Assembly (NCBI GenBank): GCA_035293245.1
Contig: DATDOO010000382.1
Location: 1 to 7,857 of the forward strand
Direction: 5' to 3'
Source of the DNA: DATDOO01 sp035293245
Lineage (GTDB): Bacteria > Pseudomonadota > Gammaproteobacteria > Methylococcales > Methylococcaceae
DNA: 7,857 bases
In this document: positions 4,862 through 7,857 of the stretch, piece by piece
Layout: each line of letters begins with the position of its first letter
How positions within the stretch are numbered: position 1 is the stretch's first letter
Made by a program: the position numbers and the translations under genes
The notes under the pieces: model-generated
What the model was told of the DNA's origin: nothing
The model's database searches: none
The model's input: only the letters and a program-made list of their open reading frames with translations

Positions 4862-7693
4862 ATGGAAACCGCGCAAACCGTCCAACGCCCCATCGAATTC
4901 AGCGCCGCGCCCAAGGATGTCCGCGTCATCCGCCGCAACGGCATGGTCACCGGCTTCGACGCCAGCAAGATCGGCGTCGCCATCAGCAAGGCGTTTCTCG
5001 CCGTGGAAGGCGGCGGCGCCGCCGCCAGCCGTCGGGTGCACGACAGCGTGGAAGAACTGACCCAGCAGGTGGTGGCAATCCTGTTGCGCCGCCTGCCCGA
5101 TGGCGGCGCGGTGCACATCGAGGACATCCAGGACCAGGTGGAATTGGCGCTCATGCGCGGCGGCCACCACAAAGTGGCGCGCGCCTACGTGCTGTACCGC
5201 GAGGACCGCGCCCGTCTGCGCGCGGAAAAAACCGCCCAGGAACCCCAGGCGACGGCAGGCGAAACCCTGTCCGTGACCCGGCCCGACGGCAGCCGCAAGC
5301 CCCTGGACCAGGCCCGCATGCAGCGCCTGGTACGCGAGGCCTGCCGCGGGCTGGACGAGGTGGACGCCCAGTGGATTCTGGAAGACGCGCGCCGCAACCT
5401 GTTCGACGGTGTGCCGGAAAAAGACGTGGGCCAGGCGCTGGTGATGAGCGCCCGGGCGCGCATCGAGCAGGACCCCGGCTATTCCCTGGTCGCCGCGCGC
5501 CTGCTGCTCGACATCCAGCGCCGCGAAACCCTGAGCTTCCTCGGCCACGGCGAGCAGGAAGCCACCCAGGACGAAATGGCCGAGCTGTACCCGGAATACT
5601 TCACCGACTACGTCAAGCAGGGCGTGGAACTGGAACTGCTGTCGCCGGAACTGGCGCGCTACGACCTGAAAAAACTCGGCGCCGCCCTGCGTCCCGAGCG
5701 CGACCAGCAGTTCAACTACCTGGGGCTGCAAACGCTCTACGACCGCTACTTCCTGCACTCCGGCGGGGTGCGCTTCGAACTGCCGCAGGCTTTCTTCATG
5801 CGGGTGGCCATGGGCCTGGCGGCCAACGAGATCGACCGCGAGGCGCGCGCCGTGGAGTTCTACAGCCTGCTGTCCAGCTTCGACTTCATGTCCTCCACGC
5901 CGACCCTGTTCAACGCAGGGACCTTGAGGCCGCAGCTTTCCTCCTGCTACCTCACCACGGTGCCGGACGATCTGGACGGCATCTACAGCTCCATCCGCGA
6001 CAACGCCCTGCTGTCCAAGTTTGCCGGAGGCCTGGGCAACGACTGGACCCGGGTACGCGGCATGGGGGCCTACATCAAGGGCACCAACGGCGCCTCCCAG
6101 GGCGTGGTGCCGTTCCTGAAGGTGGCCAACGACACGGCGGTGGCGGTCAATCAGGGCGGCAAGCGCGCCGGGGCGGTGTGCGCCTATCTGGAGACCTGGC
6201 ACATCGACGTCGAGGAATTCCAGGAGCTGCGCAAGAACACCGGCGACGAACACCGCCGCACCCACGACATGAACACCGCCAACTGGGTGCCGGACCTGTT
6301 CATGAAGCGCGTCGCCGAAGACGGGCAATGGACCCTGCTCTCCCCCAACGACGCGCCGGATTTGCACGATCTGAGCGGCGAGGCCTTCGAACTGCGCTAC
6401 CGCTACTACGAAGAAAAGGCCGACCGGGGCGAGCTCAAGCTGTTCCGCCGCATGCCCGCCGTGCAGTTGTGGCGCAAGATGCTGTCCTCCGTCTTCGAGA
6501 CCGGGCATCCGTGGATCACCTTCAAGGACCCCTGCAACCTGCGCTACACCAACCAGCACGCCGGTTCGGTGCACAGCTCCAACCTGTGCACCGAGATCAC
6601 CCTGCACACCAACGACGGCGAAATCGCCGTGTGCAACCTGGGCAGCGTCAACCTGGCCCAGCACCTCACCAACGACGGGGCGCTCGACGCGGACAAGCTG
6701 GCGCGCACCGTGGCCACCGCCATGCGCATGCTCGACAACGTCATCGACATCAATTACTACAACGTGCCCCAGGCGCGCCGCTCCAACCTGCGCCACCGGC
6801 CGGTGGGAATGGGCATCATGGGTTTCCAGGACGCCCTGCACCGCCTGCGCCTGCCTTACGCCTCCCAGGAGGCGCTTGAATTCGCCGACCGCAGCATGGA
6901 ACTGGTCAGCTACCTGGCCATCAAGGCCTCCACCGACCTGGCCGAAGAACGCGGCCGCTATTCCAGCTTCGAAGGCTCCCTATGGAGCCGGGGCATTTTG
7001 CCGCTGGACTCCATCGCCCTGCTGGAGCAGTCGCGCGGCAACTACCTGCAGGTGGACCGCTCCGCCACCCTGGACTGGGACGCGTTGCGCGAGCGGGTCA
7101 GGAAGGTCGGCATGCGCAACTCCAACTGCCTGGCCATCGCGCCGACTGCGACCATCTCCAACATCTGCGGTGTGTCCCAGTCCATTGAGCCCACCTACCA
7201 AAACCTGTTCGTCAAATCCAACCTGTCCGGCGAGTTCGCGGTCATCAACCCGCACCTGGTGCGCGACCTGAAAAAGCTGGGGCTATGGGACCCGGTCATG
7301 ATCAACGACCTCAAGTTCTACGACGGCAGCCTGCAGAAGATCGAGCGCGTGCCCGAGGAGATCAAGGCCCTGTACGCCACCGCCTTCGAGATCGACCCGA
7401 GATGGCTGGTGGAAGCCGCCTCGCGCCGGCAGAAGTGGATCGACCAGGCCCAATCCCTCAACCTGTACATGGCCGAACCCTCCGGCAAAAAGCTCGACAC
7501 CCTTTACAAACTGGCCTGGGTGCGCGGCCTCAAGACCACCTATTACCTGCGCTCCCTGGGCGCCTCCCACGTGGAAAAGGGAAGCCAGGCACAAAGCGAG
7601 GCCGCGGCCTTTGCCACCGAAGCAGTGGCCGTGGCCCAGACGCAGGCCAAGGTTTGTTCGATTCTCGATCCGGAGTGTGAGGCTTGTCAGTAA
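4862..7693 (+). CDS. nrdA: Class I ribonucleoside-diphosphate reductase, alpha (large) subunit
   Basis: A 943-residue NrdA, which reduces ribonucleoside diphosphates to deoxyribonucleotides in the cytoplasm using a radical from the NrdB partner. An N-terminal ATP-cone (about 20-115; VRVIRRNGMVTGFDASKIGV) is followed by a second cone-like region (about 135-225; LSVTRPDGSRKPLDQARM). The catalytic barrel has C362 in SSCYLTTV and C591 in VCNLGSVNL as the redox pair. The active-site loop N574-L-C576-T-E578 supplies the thiyl cysteine and acid/base residues. Y894-Y895 in TTYYLRSLGASH form the radical path, and C939/C942 in CEACQ are the C-terminal shuttle pair. The length fits the Pseudomonas-type form (about 960) better than E. 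coli NrdA (about 760). The frame is open back to 4637, but an ATG there or at 4808 would place promoter and operator DNA in the gene; 4862 has a ribosome-binding site. No nrdB lies within the window. Confidence 0.97.
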   Translation: METAQTVQRPIEFSAAPKDVRVIRRNGMVTGFDASKIGVAISKAFLAVEGGGAAASRRVHDSVEELTQQVVAILLRRLPDGGAVHIEDIQDQVELALMRGGHHKVARAYVLYREDRARLRAEKTAQEPQATAGETLSVTRPDGSRKPLDQARMQRLVREACRGLDEVDAQWILEDARRNLFDGVPEKDVGQALVMSARARIEQDPGYSLVAARLLLDIQRRETLSFLGHGEQEATQDEMAELYPEYFTDYVKQGVELELLSPELARYDLKKLGAALRPERDQQFNYLGLQTLYDRYFLHSGGVRFELPQAFFMRVAMGLAANEIDREARAVEFYSLLSSFDFMSSTPTLFNAGTLRPQLSSCYLTTVPDDLDGIYSSIRDNALLSKFAGGLGNDWTRVRGMGAYIKGTNGASQGVVPFLKVANDTAVAVNQGGKRAGAVCAYLETWHIDVEEFQELRKNTGDEHRRTHDMNTANWVPDLFMKRVAEDGQWTLLSPNDAPDLHDLSGEAFELRYRYYEEKADRGELKLFRRMPAVQLWRKMLSSVFETGHPWITFKDPCNLRYTNQHAGSVHSSNLCTEITLHTNDGEIAVCNLGSVNLAQHLTNDGALDADKLARTVATAMRMLDNVIDINYYNVPQARRSNLRHRPVGMGIMGFQDALHRLRLPYASQEALEFADRSMELVSYLAIKASTDLAEERGRYSSFEGSLWSRGILPLDSIALLEQSRGNYLQVDRSATLDWDALRERVRKVGMRNSNCLAIAPTATISNICGVSQSIEPTYQNLFVKSNLSGEFAVINPHLVRDLKKLGLWDPVMINDLKFYDGSLQKIERVPEEIKALYATAFEIDPRWLVEAASRRQKWIDQAQSLNLYMAEPSGKKLDTLYKLAWVRGLKTTYYLRSLGASHVEKGSQAQSEAAAFATEAVAVAQTQAKVCSILDPECEACQ

Positions 7694-7720
7694 GGGTTGA
7701 CGTGGGATTTCCGGCCGTAG

Positions 7721-7773
7721 GATGTGCCGACGTCAGGAGGCGCATCAGTCGCGAACGATGCGCTTCGCCGACT
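7721..7773. repeat. REP-like cluster of alternating inverted repeats downstream of nrdA
   Basis: GATGTGCC (7721-7728) pairs with GGCGCATC (7739-7746) through one G-T wobble across a 10-base loop. The same GCGCATC pairs perfectly with GATGCGC (7757-7763), again across 10 bases. A third overlapping pairing joins AGTCGCGAA (7747-7755) to TTCGCCGACT (7764-7773) with one bulged C. The mutually exclusive stems resemble the GGATGYGC-type intergenic repeats that I recall from beta- and gammaproteobacterial genomes. There is no T-run, so it is not a simple terminator. It may act as a processing or stability element in an nrdA mRNA. Confidence 0.5.
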
Positions 7774-7779
7774 CACCGC

Positions 7780-7855
7780 ATATATGGACTCCTCCCGCTT
7801 GCAAGCCTTTTCTTCATTGATGCGTCGGTCAAGTAACGCAGTTGCTGCCATATAT
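7780..7855. repeat. Short inverted repeat ATATATGG / CCATATAT
   Basis: ATATATGG (7780-7787) and CCATATAT (7848-7855) are exact reverse complements flanking 60 bases that contain no recognisable gene. The arms are only 8 bp and the window ends two bases later, so their significance is uncertain. Confidence 0.25.
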
Positions 7856-7857
7856 CC

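Noticed and set aside
4799..6841. Minus-strand open frame of 680 codons inside nrdA
   Set aside because: A codon-bias shadow of the high-GC nrdA reading frame; it has no family motif and no ribosome-binding site.
7784..7857. Plus-strand frame starting ATG GAC TCC at 7784 and open to the window end
   Set aside because: Only 24 codons, no ribosome-binding site, and the peptide does not resemble the start of NrdB or any family I know.

Overview
The window looks like chromosomal DNA from a GC-rich proteobacterium, most likely of the Beta- or Gammaproteobacteria. The main evidence is the class I ribonucleotide reductase large subunit on the right: it has two N-terminal ATP-cone-like regions and a C-terminal CEACQ tail, as in Pseudomonas and many betaproteobacteria. 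The exported retropepsin-like protein next to an 'inactive transglutaminase / 7TM' protein is also typical of these groups. The genus cannot be named from the sequence alone.

Bases 1-4584 hold five closely spaced genes, all on the minus strand. In transcription order they are: a PerM/AI-2E-type membrane protein (4584-3511); an ABC ATPase (3479-2526) and its ABC-2-type permease (2529-1195), which overlap by an ATGA; an exported RimB-like retropepsin homologue (1143-544); and the start of a polytopic 7TM_transglut/UUP1-type protein (519 to beyond base 1). The gaps are 31, -4, 51 and 24 bases, so one operon or two overlapping ones are likely. All five products appear to be membrane, membrane-associated or exported proteins.

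Bases 4585-4861 are the divergent spacer between the PerM-like gene and the reductase gene. It holds a perfect 9-bp hairpin, two weaker GC-rich hairpins, and next to nrdA two NrdR-box-like 16-mers whose starts are 32 bp apart. This suggests NrdR control of nrdA.

Bases 4862-7693 encode NrdA, with all expected catalytic cysteines and radical-transfer tyrosines. No nrdB is visible. The last 164 bases are noncoding as far as can be seen and carry a small REP-like cluster of alternating inverted repeats.

The most unusual observation is the 7TM_transglut gene. Its N-terminal membrane anchor is joined almost directly to the seven-helix module, and the periplasmic transglutaminase-like domain that normally lies between them is missing. 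The tandem NrdR operator is the best regulatory finding. I saw no CRISPR array, tRNA, rRNA, transposase or prophage gene.
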